From Actinomycetes bacterium (lineage in GTDB: Bacteria > Actinomycetota > Acidimicrobiia > Acidimicrobiales > RAAP-2): a stretch of DNA of 18,447 bases. The notes beneath the pieces were generated by a model that saw only the letters and a program-made list of their open reading frames with translations, searched no databases and was not told where the DNA came from. Where the stretch lies: positions 1 through 18,447 of the forward strand of contig JAJYDR010000035.1 in assembly GCA_021777285.1 (NCBI GenBank). The letters run 5' to 3'. Position numbers and translations under genes: made by a program. Below, piece after piece: positions 5,859 to 13,890 of this stretch; the first letter of the stretch is position 1, and the number at the start of each line of letters is the position of its first letter.

Positions 5859-7067
5859 ATGCCCGAAGCCGTCATCGTCGCCACCGGTCGTTCGCCCATC
5901 GGTCGAGCGTTCAAGGGGTCGCTGGTCGACGTACGCCCCGACGACCTCGCCGCCCACGTCGTCGCCGAGGTCCTGGCCAAGGTGCCCCAGTTGGACCCGA
6001 CGACCATCGACGACCTGATGATGGGCTGTGGCCAGCCGGCCGGCGAGTCAGGATTCAACATCGCGCGCGTCGTCGCCATTCTCGCCGGACTCGACACGGT
6101 GCCCGGCGTCACCGTCAACCGCTACTGCTCGTCGTCGCTCCAGACGATTCGCATGGCCGCGCACGCGATCAAGGCCGGCGAGGGCGACGTCTTTATCGCC
6201 GCTGGCGTCGAGACCGTGTCGCGCTTCGGCAACGGGGCCTCGGACATCGCCAAGGCGATGAACCCGCGCTTCGACGAGGCCATCGCGCGCACGACGGCTC
6301 GTTCGGCGCGCGCCGGTGACCCGTGGACCCCGAGTCCCGGGCTCCCCGACGTCTACATCGCGATGGGCCAGACCGCCGAGAACGTCGCCGAGTTCGAGCA
6401 GGTGTCGCGCGCCGAGATGGACGCGTTCGCCCTGCGCAGCCAAGAGCTCGCCGTCGCGAGCCAGCACAACGGCTTCTTCGAGCGCGAGATCGTCCCCATC
6501 ACACTCCCCGACGGGCGCGTGATCGCGACCGATGACGGCCCTCGGGCCGGCACCACGCTCGAGAAGCTGGCCGCCTTGGCCCCGGTCTTTCGCGAGGGCG
6601 GCACCGTCACCGCGGGCAACGCCTGCCCGCTCAACGACGGCGCCGCGGCCGTGATCGTCATGAGCGACACCCGCGCCAAGGCGCTCGGGTTGACGCCCCT
6701 GGCGCGGATCGTCTCGAGTGGGGTCAGCGCTCTCAACCCCGAGATCATGGGCCTCGGTCCCGTTGAAGCGAGCCGTCAGGCGTTGGCCCGCGCCGGGCTG
6801 AGTATGGACGACATCGACCTGGTCGAGATCAACGAAGCCTTCGCGGCTCAGGTGATCCCCTCGGCCAAGCACCTCGGCATCAACTGGGACAAGCTCAACG
6901 TGAATGGCGGGGCCATCGCGCTCGGCCACCCCTTCGGCATGACCGGGGCGCGCATCATGACCACCTTGCTCAACGGCCTCGAAGACCGGGACAAGCGCTA
7001 CGGACTGGAGACGATGTGCGTCGGCGGCGGCCAGGGCATGGCCATGATCGTCGAGCGGCTCAGCTGA
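5859..7067 (+). CDS. Thiolase (acetyl-CoA C-acyltransferase)
   Basis: This 402-residue cytoplasmic enzyme makes or cleaves 3-ketoacyl-CoA. The N-terminal domain carries the nucleophile Cys90 in 'NRYCSSSLQT'. The C-terminal domain has 'NEAFAAQ', His357 in 'NGGAIALGHPFGMTGAR' and the second active-site Cys387 in 'CVGGGQGMAMI', so all catalytic residues are present and the length is full. The loop at about 125-170 contains 'ARTTARSARAGDPWTPSPGLPDVYIAMGQTAE', the usual thiolase cover region. Degradative and biosynthetic thiolases cannot be separated by eye, and no other beta-oxidation gene lies nearby. The ATG at 5859 has AGGAGG four bases upstream; an in-frame ATG at 5823 sits in the promoter and adds no conserved sequence. 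The 3' end overlaps the convergent Trm112-like gene by eight bases. Confidence 0.5.
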   Translation: MPEAVIVATGRSPIGRAFKGSLVDVRPDDLAAHVVAEVLAKVPQLDPTTIDDLMMGCGQPAGESGFNIARVVAILAGLDTVPGVTVNRYCSSSLQTIRMAAHAIKAGEGDVFIAAGVETVSRFGNGASDIAKAMNPRFDEAIARTTARSARAGDPWTPSPGLPDVYIAMGQTAENVAEFEQVSRAEMDAFALRSQELAVASQHNGFFEREIVPITLPDGRVIATDDGPRAGTTLEKLAALAPVFREGGTVTAGNACPLNDGAAAVIVMSDTRAKALGLTPLARIVSSGVSALNPEIMGLGPVEASRQALARAGLSMDDIDLVEINEAFAAQVIPSAKHLGINWDKLNVNGGAIALGHPFGMTGARIMTTLLNGLEDRDKRYGLETMCVGGGQGMAMIVERLS

Positions 7068-7293
7068 GCGGTCGCCCGGTCGACCGGGCATCGGGGTCGG
7101 CGACGTACCGGTCGTGCTCCTCGTCTGAGACGGCCCGGGCCTCGTCGGGCAAGAGGACGGGTATCGACCCGCGCACCTCGTAGGCGACGCGACGACGCGG
7201 GTTGTAGAGCACGCTCGCGTCCGACAGGTACAGCAGTGGGCCGTGATCGACGGGGTCCTCCAGCAACTCCAGCAGGAACGGGTCGAGGGCCAT
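7060..7293 (-). CDS. Trm112-like (UPF0434) small protein
   Basis: The 77-residue product (starting MALDPFLLELLEDPVDHGP) has the Trm112/UPF0434 pattern: 'LLELLxxPVDHGPLLYL', 'LYNPRRRVAYEVRGSIPVLLPDEAR' and a charged C-terminal tail. In Trm112 proteins a small zinc-binding fold partners and activates methyltransferases. Here no cysteine is present at all, with Asp where 'CPVD' usually stands, so a Zn(Cys)4 site cannot form; this is common in UPF0434 members. The ATG at 7293 is preferred: an AAGGAGG site ends four bases before it, whereas the in-frame GTG at 7296 would be one base from that site. The ATG shares its A with the manB stop (TGATG). A Trm112-like gene next to a phosphomannomutase is, from memory, a recurring actinobacterial arrangement. 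The specific role is unknown. Confidence 0.5.
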   Translation of the reverse strand: MALDPFLLELLEDPVDHGPLLYLSDASVLYNPRRRVAYEVRGSIPVLLPDEARAVSDEEHDRYVADPDARSTGRPLS

Positions 7294-8645
7294 CACGCCT
7301 CCTTGATCATCGCGACGACCTCATCGACGTGGCGCGCGCAGCTCGGCTCGTCTCGCGCTTCGACGTTGAGCCGTAGCAGTGGCTCGGTGTTCGAGGGTCG
7401 CAGATTGAACCACCAGCTCCCGAAATCGGCGCTCAGCCCATCCATCTCGTCGACCGCCACACCCTCGTTACGCAGACGTTGGGCGACGGCGTGCACCGTG
7501 CCGGCGGGATCGGCCACCTCGGTGTTTCGCTCGCCGGAGGAGGCGTAGCGCTGAAAGGGTGCCTGCAGCGCCGACAGCGGCACGTCCGAGCGGCTGAGCA
7601 ACTCAAGCACGATCAAGGCGGTGATGATGCCCGAGTCGGCGCGATAGTTGTCCCGGTAGTAGTAGTGGCCCGAATGCTCCCCACCGAAAATGGCGCCGGT
7701 CTCGGCCATGACCTGCTTGATATAGCTGTGGCCGACGCGCGTGCGCACGCCGACCCCGCCGTGCTCGGCTATGACCTCGGGCACGGACTTTGAGCAGATG
7801 AGGTTGTAGAGCACGGTCGCGCCGGGATGGCGGTCCAAGAGCGCGGCGGCCACCATCGCGGTGGTCGTCGAGCCCGAAACGGGCTCGGCACGCTCATCAA
7901 CGACGAACACCCGGTCGGCGTCACCGTCGAAGGCGAGCCCGATGTCGGCCCCGGTCTCGAGGACGCGACGTTGCAGGTCCACGAGGTTGGCCGGGTTGAG
8001 CGGGTCCGCGGGATGGTTGGGAAAGGTCCCGTCCAGTTCTGGGTACAGCACGTCGAGCTCGACGGGCAGGCCCGCGAAGACTCGGGGCGCGACGAGACCC
8101 CCCATCCCGTTGGCGACGTCGGCCACGATGCGCAGCGGGCGCAATGCCGTGACGTCGATGAAGGAGTGCACGTGGGCGATCCAGTCGGGCCAGAGGTCCC
8201 GTTCGACCCGGTCCGCGTGAGGTTCGGCGTCGACGCCGAGCAGCCCCTGCGCGTCGGCGGCGATGTCGAGGAGCCCGGACTCCACACCGACCGGCCGGGC
8301 GCCGGCCAGACACAGTTTGATCCCGTTGTAGCGGGCCGGGTTGTGCGACGCGGTGAACATGGCGCCCGGCGCGTCGAGAAACCCCGACGCGAAGTACAAG
8401 AGGTCCGTCGAGGCGAGGCCGAGGTCAACGACCTCGACGCCTTCGCCACGCGCTCCGTCGCTGAATGCCGCGCTGAGCGACACGCCGGACTGGCGCATGT
8501 CCCGGGCGATCACGAGCCTCGGTGACCGGGCGAAGCGAGCGAACGCCACGCCCACCGCCCGCGCGACGACCTCGTCGAGTTGATCGGGATACGTCCCGCG
8601 CACGTCATAGGCCTTGAAGATGGCGCCGGTATCCACGCTGGTCAT
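7293..8645 (-). CDS. manB: Phosphomannomutase/phosphoglucomutase
   Basis: The 450-residue cytoplasmic enzyme moves phosphate between the 6- and 1-positions of a hexose phosphate, supplying mannose-1-P or glucose-1-P for nucleotide sugars. It is a complete alpha-D-phosphohexomutase: 'FKAYDVRG' at 10-17, the phosphoserine loop FTASHNP at 97-103 (Ser100), the metal loop DGDADR at 240-245, the sugar-recognition loop GGEHSGH at 321-327 and the C-terminal phosphate-binding loop RPSNTEP near 417-423. GEHSGH fits the PMM/PGM (AlgC-like) class. The ATG begins one base after the upstream stop (TAG-C-ATG), with a poor ribosome site, so translation probably depends on the membrane-protein gene in front. 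Its product would feed the glycosyltransferases in this neighbourhood, which is an inference from context. Confidence 0.5.
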   Translation of the reverse strand: MTSVDTGAIFKAYDVRGTYPDQLDEVVARAVGVAFARFARSPRLVIARDMRQSGVSLSAAFSDGARGEGVEVVDLGLASTDLLYFASGFLDAPGAMFTASHNPARYNGIKLCLAGARPVGVESGLLDIAADAQGLLGVDAEPHADRVERDLWPDWIAHVHSFIDVTALRPLRIVADVANGMGGLVAPRVFAGLPVELDVLYPELDGTFPNHPADPLNPANLVDLQRRVLETGADIGLAFDGDADRVFVVDERAEPVSGSTTTAMVAAALLDRHPGATVLYNLICSKSVPEVIAEHGGVGVRTRVGHSYIKQVMAETGAIFGGEHSGHYYYRDNYRADSGIITALIVLELLSRSDVPLSALQAPFQRYASSGERNTEVADPAGTVHAVAQRLRNEGVAVDEMDGLSADFGSWWFNLRPSNTEPLLRLNVEARDEPSCARHVDEVVAMIKEA

Positions 8646-8646
8646 G

Positions 8647-11070
8647 CTACTGCCGGGACCGTCGGCGCCTCTTGTACGCGTTCCACGCCACGACCAGGCC
8701 GAGCGCGACGGTTACGTCGCTCAGCCAGTTACCGAGGGTCACCGCCGGCGTCGATCCGTAGACCAGCGAGACGTCGTGACTCGTGGGCACGACCACCATG
8801 AGGTTGGGGCTGACGCGGTACGGTCCCGTGGCCCCGATCGCGTGCCACCGGGGGTAGTACGAGATCTTGACGAGGGTCGGTACGCCCAGGCGGTTGACGT
8901 GGAACGAGATCCGCTGGAGGCCGACGACCACGTGGGTCACCGTCTCCTTGGCCAGCGGGGCGCTCGGGTGCAGGTGGGTGATCGACGAGGCGCGCGGCCA
9001 CGATGGCGGTCCGCTCGCCGCGGCGAGCACCGACCACCGGGCGGGGTCGAGCCACCACGTCGTGTTGGCGGCGAGCCACGCGGTGCGACTCGCGAGGCCA
9101 CTGACGACGTTGGGTTCACTGGCGAGCCCCTCGACCATCGGGCTCGACTTGATTAGGTAGATACGCCAGCGGACCCCCGGAGACGGCCAGGCGCGGGTCT
9201 GGGCGATGAATCGCAACTGGGGGTCGGCGTTGGCCTCCGCGACCGCCAGCGGTGAGAAGGCGATGTAGTACCGCACTCCGAGCATCTGCAGGTGGGTGAC
9301 GCCCTCGGCGACGTTGAGCTGTCCGTAGGGCAGACCGACCTGGGGGTTGCTCGGCTGGCTGCTGAGCTCGGCCTGGTCGAGGAAGTGGTACGGCGTCGTC
9401 GCCGAGGACTCGAAGAAGAGCCCCTCCATCGAGTCGATGCAGTTGTTCGTCCAGTACGGCAGCAGCATGAGTGCCATCGTGGTGCCGAAGCGGTTCTCGC
9501 TCGGTGCGTACTCCCACATGGCCCGCCCGCAGCCGTAGCGCGCACCGACGCGGCCCATCGTCGTCATGAGGTCGTGGTACTCGGGCCACGCGGGCTTGCC
9601 CTGGTAACCCGAGTAGTTCCACGCCGCCCAACTCGAGACCTGATTGCCGCTCGTGGAGAGACCGAGAATGGTCGCCGACGCGGGGATGAGCCCCGGCACC
9701 GTCGAGGCGAGGCCGAGCACGCCCACGACGGCCGTGGCGATGAGCGACCGGCGATAACGGTGCGAACGGACCTCGGCGTCATCTCGCGCGACGACGAGCG
9801 AGCCCGCTTCGGGTGTCGTGGTCCCCTCGGCCGGGGTGGCGACGAACGTCGTCTGGTCGGTCGTCGCCTCGTGTGACACCTCGTCGCGCGGGTCCACGTC
9901 GGGCGCGGCTTGCACGTCGCTCGGACGCACGTCGTAGAGCCGCACGTGCTCTGACCAGCGCGCCAGCGGGTAGCCCACGAGCCACCCCGCCGCGAGATGG
10001 ATGGCGATGAACCAGAAGGGCACCAGCCGTTCGTTCCAGATGACCCCCTGGGGATCGGCGACGAAGGCACCGAGGGTCACCACGCAGACCGTGGCGAGCA
10101 CCATCCCCAGACGATCACGCACGATGAAGGCCACGACGACCGCCACGGCGGCCATCGCGATGACCCACCGGTCACCGGCGGCGCCGCCCGACGACGTGTA
10201 CCAGCCCAGCGTGGTGAAGATGGCGTGCAGATTCGAGACGTTGTCGTTCGTGTAGCCCATCGAGTTCGTGAGCTGCTGACTGAATCCGAAGGGCAGGAGC
10301 CACCACGCGGTGAGCCCCCCCGTCAGCAGACCTGCGCCCAGTGCGAAGCGAAAGGGTCGCGCGGCGTCACCCGGCACGGGCCGGTCGCGCCGGTCGCCCC
10401 ACCCGTGACGCGCGAGGACCTCAAAGACATACAACACGCCCACGACGCCCACGACGAAGAAGAACGGCAACACGTGGGCGAAGAGTGTCAGGGCGAGCCC
10501 GATCGCCGCTTGCCAGTAGCCGCGCCCGGTGCGCATACCGCGCGCGAAGAGGCCGATGGTCACGAGGGCGAAGGCGAGCGACAGCGAGAACGCGTACTCG
10601 CCCGCCATCGTCGAGAAGAGGTTGCCCCCGTCGATGGTGAAGGACGCGTCAAAGAGGAAGGGCAGCGTGGCGGCGGCCAGGGCCGCGGGTATCGGCCGGG
10701 GCGCGCGCATCAACCGCCCGAGTAGATAGGCGCCGACCGGCATGAGCACCGACCCGAGGATCGTCGCGATCTTGAAGGCGAGCGCGGCGTTGATGACGTA
10801 GCTCGCCAGGGTCGCGAGAAGGTCGGGCAGGATAAAGTAGTAGGTGTACGCGGGCATCCCGGCGAACCACCCCGGATACCACGGCGTCAGATCGAACGGG
10901 TTGCCCACGCTTCGCAGGTAGGCCGGGAGCGCGAGGTGGGCGCCCGTGTCGCCACCCGTGATCGTGCTGGTCGAGAAGACGAGGTTCGGGTGCAGTGACC
11001 ACACGGTCACGAGAATGACCGAGGCCACCACCGCGAGGTCGAGCCACGCTCCGGGTGACCACCGCCGCAT
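8647..11070 (-). CDS. Large polytopic membrane protein, PTPS-related domain (possible GT-C-like glycosyltransferase)
   Basis: The 807-residue protein has many hydrophobic segments. The first (about 9-29) is followed by a conserved-looking 'GGDTGAHLALPAYLRS' loop and 'LTPWYPGWFAGMPAYTYYF', wording I associate with actinobacterial '6-pyruvoyl-tetrahydropterin synthase-related' membrane proteins, a misleading historical name. An acidic Asp in the first loop and the helix-rich layout suggest a GT-C-like glycosyltransferase, which is unproven. A polar Glu/Thr/Asp-rich cytoplasmic-looking loop spans about residues 375-435. The C-terminal third is a soluble beta-rich region ending in 'KISYYPRWHAIGATGPYRV', a final membrane segment and a basic RRRRSRQ tail. 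The ATG at 11070 is chosen because it overlaps the stop of the CPBP gene (TGATG) and opens just before the first membrane segment; the frame upstream of it is antisense-like, Arg-rich and overlaps that gene. It is coupled to manB. Confidence 0.5.
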   Translation of the reverse strand: MRRWSPGAWLDLAVVASVILVTVWSLHPNLVFSTSTITGGDTGAHLALPAYLRSVGNPFDLTPWYPGWFAGMPAYTYYFILPDLLATLASYVINAALAFKIATILGSVLMPVGAYLLGRLMRAPRPIPAALAAATLPFLFDASFTIDGGNLFSTMAGEYAFSLSLAFALVTIGLFARGMRTGRGYWQAAIGLALTLFAHVLPFFFVVGVVGVLYVFEVLARHGWGDRRDRPVPGDAARPFRFALGAGLLTGGLTAWWLLPFGFSQQLTNSMGYTNDNVSNLHAIFTTLGWYTSSGGAAGDRWVIAMAAVAVVVAFIVRDRLGMVLATVCVVTLGAFVADPQGVIWNERLVPFWFIAIHLAAGWLVGYPLARWSEHVRLYDVRPSDVQAAPDVDPRDEVSHEATTDQTTFVATPAEGTTTPEAGSLVVARDDAEVRSHRYRRSLIATAVVGVLGLASTVPGLIPASATILGLSTSGNQVSSWAAWNYSGYQGKPAWPEYHDLMTTMGRVGARYGCGRAMWEYAPSENRFGTTMALMLLPYWTNNCIDSMEGLFFESSATTPYHFLDQAELSSQPSNPQVGLPYGQLNVAEGVTHLQMLGVRYYIAFSPLAVAEANADPQLRFIAQTRAWPSPGVRWRIYLIKSSPMVEGLASEPNVVSGLASRTAWLAANTTWWLDPARWSVLAAASGPPSWPRASSITHLHPSAPLAKETVTHVVVGLQRISFHVNRLGVPTLVKISYYPRWHAIGATGPYRVSPNLMVVVPTSHDVSLVYGSTPAVTLGNWLSDVTVALGLVVAWNAYKRRRRSRQ

Positions 11071-11810
11071 CAGTGGACTCGATGGGCGATAACCGAGGCC
11101 ATCGCGACTGCGTTGAAGGACACGTGGGTGAGCACGCTCGGCAGGAGCCGCTTGGTGCGCCACGCCACGACGGCGAGCACCACGCCCAGTCCCGCGAGGC
11201 CAGCGAACTGACGGACCTCGCCGTGGACCGCCGCGAAGATCAGCGCGCTCACGACCACCCCGAGGGTCACCGCGAGGCGAGGCGAGTGCGTTGCGCCAAG
11301 TTCGACGAGACCCCGAAAGACGACCCCGCGAAAGAACCACTCCTCGACGACGGGCGCCCCGAAGGTCGTCAGCACGACGAGCAGCACGAATCCGGCGCCG
11401 TGGGCCGCGCCGAAGAGTTTGACCACGGGTGCGTTCAGGTGTCGCAGGTCAAATGGTCGATAGAGGATCGCCACGACAAACTGCGCCGCGACGCCGAGCA
11501 CCACGTACCAGAGGTCGCCAATCTCGAAACGCCATTGGTGCGGCCACGGGCGAAGTCCGCCCACGCGCGTCGCCGCCACGATTGCCACGACGAAGCCGAC
11601 CCAGAGCCCGACCAGGCTAAGTGAGCTCGCCCACCAGGGATCTTGGCGGGCCGCGGCGAGGCCGGCGAGACCCCCGGGGAAGTGGGTGAGGGTGCTCACC
11701 ACGCCGATCAGCGCTGACGCGAGCAATTCGCCGATGACGAACCCCGCGGCGGCCGCGACGAGGACGGCACCGGGTCGCACCGTTCGCTCGACGTCGGGCG
11801 CGTTCTCCAC
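11070..11810 (-). CDS. CPBP-family intramembrane protease-like protein
   Basis: The 246-residue protein has about seven to eight hydrophobic segments and the three signature blocks of the CPBP (CAAX protease/bacteriocin-processing, Abi) family: EEWFFRG at 156-162 (E156, E157, R161), FAAVH at 192-196 (H196) and HVSFN at 229-233 (H229, N233). All residues thought to be catalytic are present, so it could be an active intramembrane protease; bacterial targets of this family are mostly unknown. It is the first gene of the minus-strand operon with the PTPS-related protein, manB and the Trm112-like gene, and its stop overlaps the next start by one base. The GTG start at 11810 has no Shine-Dalgarno sequence and lies eight bases from a TAGCGT box, so the mRNA is probably leaderless. 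Confidence 0.5.
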   Translation of the reverse strand: MENAPDVERTVRPGAVLVAAAAGFVIGELLASALIGVVSTLTHFPGGLAGLAAARQDPWWASSLSLVGLWVGFVVAIVAATRVGGLRPWPHQWRFEIGDLWYVVLGVAAQFVVAILYRPFDLRHLNAPVVKLFGAAHGAGFVLLVVLTTFGAPVVEEWFFRGVVFRGLVELGATHSPRLAVTLGVVVSALIFAAVHGEVRQFAGLAGLGVVLAVVAWRTKRLLPSVLTHVSFNAVAMASVIAHRVH

Positions 11811-11818
11811 AGGTCCCT

Positions 11819-11824
11819 ACGCTA
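11819..11824 (-). promoter_or_regulatory. Candidate -10 box TAGCGT for the CPBP operon
   Basis: On the minus strand TAGCGT is followed by eight bases (AGGGACCT) and then the GTG start at 11810. This would drive the four-gene operon down to 7060. The 73-base gap is shared with the divergent FtsH promoter. Confidence 0.5.
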
Positions 11825-11874
11825 ATGCGTCGTCCGATTCGCGACATGCGAGCCTGGTGTCGCACTGGGACCTC

Positions 11875-11880
11875 TAGATT
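11875..11880 (+). promoter_or_regulatory. Candidate -10 box TAGATT for the FtsH gene, leaderless start
   Basis: TAGATT is followed by GGG and then ATGGTG. Transcription starting six to seven bases after the box would begin at the GTG at 11887, making that codon, not the ATG at 11884, the possible real start. The difference is one residue. Confidence 0.5.
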
Positions 11881-11883
11881 GGG

Positions 11884-13890
11884 ATGGTGAGCACACCACC
11901 CAACGAGAAGCCCGGCTTGAAGAAATTACTGCCGTCGGGTGAGCGACCGATGGCGCCCGAGTCGAGGCGCCGGATCATCACGATCGCGATCATCGCCTTC
12001 GTCGTGGGCATCCTCTTCATCCCATCGCTCTTCCAGAGCAAGACCGTGCGCACGATCTCGTACTCAGCACTCCTGAACGACGTCCACAACCAGAAGGTCG
12101 TGTCGGCCACGGTGGACAACGCCAATGGCGTCATCTCGGGTCAGCTCGCCGACGGCACCAACTACACCGCGAACGGTCCCGCCCCGGCGATCTCGAGCGA
12201 GATCGACACCCTGCGGGCGAACAACGTGAACGTCACGTTCTCCAATCCCTCGAGCTTCGCCTCCACCTTCCTCCCCTACCTGATCTGGATCCTCATCTTC
12301 GCGCTGTTCATGATCTACGCCAGCCGCCAGGCGCGCGGCCAGATGAACGGCATGATGTCAGTCGGGCGCTCCAAGGCCAAGCAGTTCAACCAGGACAAGC
12401 CCAAGATCACCTTCGCGGACGTCGCGGGGTACCTCGGCGTGAAGCAGGAGATCAGTGAGGTCGTCGACTTCCTCAAGAACCCGGCGCGTTTCCGCGACGT
12501 CGGCGCGCTGATCCCTAAGGGGCTGCTCCTCGTAGGCCCGCCGGGCACGGGTAAGACCATGCTCGCGCGCGCCGTCGCCGGCGAGGCCGGGGTCCCGTTC
12601 TTCTCGGTCTCGGGATCGGACTTCATGGAGATGTTCGTCGGCGTGGGCGCCAGTCGCGTTCGCGACCTCTTCAACACCGCGCGCAAGCAGTCGCCCGCCA
12701 TCGTCTTCATCGACGAGATCGACTCGATCGGGCGCAAGCGCGGCGCGGGCGTAGGCGGTGGCCACGACGAGCGCGAACAGACGCTGAACCAGATGCTGAG
12801 CGAGATGGACGGTTTCGACCCGACCGAAGGTGTCGTCGTCATCGCCGCGACCAACCGGCCCGATGTCTTGGACCCCGCGCTGCTGCGTCCGGGACGATTC
12901 GACCGTCAGATCGTCGTTCCCCTACCTGACCTGGAGGAGCGACTGCCCATCCTCCAGGTGCACGCGAAGAACAAACCCCTCGACGCGAGCGTGGACCTGC
13001 ACATGGTGGCGCGCGGCACTCCCGGCATGAGCGGCGCGGACCTCGCGAACCTCGTCAACGAGTCGGCGCTGCACGCTGTTCGGCGTCACTCGGCAACGAT
13101 CGGCATGGAGGACTTCGAGTCCGCCCGCGACCGAGTCATGATGGGCCAAGAGCGGGACACCATGATCCTGCACGACGACGAGCGTGAGCGCATCGCCTTC
13201 CACGAGAGCGGTCACGCTCTGCTCGCCTACGTGCTCGAGAAGTCCGACCCGCTGCACAAGATCACCATCATCCCCCGCGGCATGGCGCTCGGGGTCACGA
13301 TGACACTGCCCGAGGAGGACCGCCACATCATGTCGCGTCAGCACCTCGAAGACGCGCTGTGCATGCGCATGGGCGGTCGGGTCGCCGAGTTGCTGGTCTA
13401 CGGCGACCTTTCAACAGGCGCCGCAGACGACCTACAGCGCAACACCGACCTAGCGCGACGGATGGTGCGCGAGTGGGGCATGTCCAAGGAGATCGGACCG
13501 ATGGCCTGGGGCTCGAACAACCAGGTGTTCCTCGGTGAGGACTTGATGCACACCCGCGACTACTCCGACCACACCTCTCAGATGATCGACGACGAGGTGG
13601 AGCGGATCTTGCGCGAGCAGGAGTCCCGGGCGATCGAGGTCCTCACGTTGCACCGTCGCGGGCTGGAGGCGCTGACGCACGCCCTGCTCGAGCACGAGAC
13701 GATTGACGGCGAGGAAGCGGCTCGACTCATCGACGAGGCCCACGGCGAGCCGGTGCACCCGCACGGGACCAAGACCGTGAGCACGTTGACCGGCGTCAGC
13801 CGCTCGTCGAGCCCGTCCACGGAGACCCCGGTCACCGTGAGTGCTGACGTGACGCCACCCTGGCAGCCGCCGACGCTACCCACCGTTTAG
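11884..13890 (+). CDS. ftsH: FtsH-family ATP-dependent membrane zinc metalloprotease
   Basis: The 668-residue protein is a complete FtsH. It has a short cytoplasmic N-terminus, a membrane segment at about 31-50, an extracytoplasmic domain, a second membrane segment at about 129-148, an AAA+ domain and a protease domain. Walker A is GPPGTGKT at 218-225, Walker B is VFIDEID at 274-280, and the second region of homology holds the arginine fingers in RPGRFDR at 335-341. The zinc site is HESGH at 440-444 with Asp516 in 'TGAADDLQ' as the likely third ligand. It degrades unfolded or regulatory membrane and cytosolic proteins as a hexamer. The last 55 or so residues are Ser/Thr/Pro-rich and poorly conserved-looking. 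The start is ATG 11884 or GTG 11887, both preceded by a TAGATT box with no ribosome site. The stop lies 15 bases inside the convergent DUF5719-like gene. No fol or hpt genes typical of many ftsH loci are adjacent, so it may be a second copy. Confidence 0.5.
   Translation: MVSTPPNEKPGLKKLLPSGERPMAPESRRRIITIAIIAFVVGILFIPSLFQSKTVRTISYSALLNDVHNQKVVSATVDNANGVISGQLADGTNYTANGPAPAISSEIDTLRANNVNVTFSNPSSFASTFLPYLIWILIFALFMIYASRQARGQMNGMMSVGRSKAKQFNQDKPKITFADVAGYLGVKQEISEVVDFLKNPARFRDVGALIPKGLLLVGPPGTGKTMLARAVAGEAGVPFFSVSGSDFMEMFVGVGASRVRDLFNTARKQSPAIVFIDEIDSIGRKRGAGVGGGHDEREQTLNQMLSEMDGFDPTEGVVVIAATNRPDVLDPALLRPGRFDRQIVVPLPDLEERLPILQVHAKNKPLDASVDLHMVARGTPGMSGADLANLVNESALHAVRRHSATIGMEDFESARDRVMMGQERDTMILHDDERERIAFHESGHALLAYVLEKSDPLHKITIIPRGMALGVTMTLPEEDRHIMSRQHLEDALCMRMGGRVAELLVYGDLSTGAADDLQRNTDLARRMVREWGMSKEIGPMAWGSNNQVFLGEDLMHTRDYSDHTSQMIDDEVERILREQESRAIEVLTLHRRGLEALTHALLEHETIDGEEAARLIDEAHGEPVHPHGTKTVSTLTGVSRSSSPSTETPVTVSADVTPPWQPPTLPTV

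Noticed and set aside
6048..7091. Long open frame (347 codons) on the minus strand across the thiolase gene
   Set aside because: It is antisense to a complete thiolase with all catalytic residues; its product is Arg/Gly/Asp-rich without recognisable domains, as expected for GC-rich shadow frames.
9997..10725. 242-codon plus-strand frame opposite the PTPS-related gene
   Set aside because: The product is a charged low-complexity chain (Glu/Gly/His/Arg); the opposite strand encodes well-formed membrane helices.
11071..11340. 90-residue N-terminal extension of the PTPS-related protein
   Set aside because: It is Arg/Gly-rich and lies inside the CPBP gene, covering its catalytic blocks in another frame; the TGATG overlap at 11070 marks the real start.
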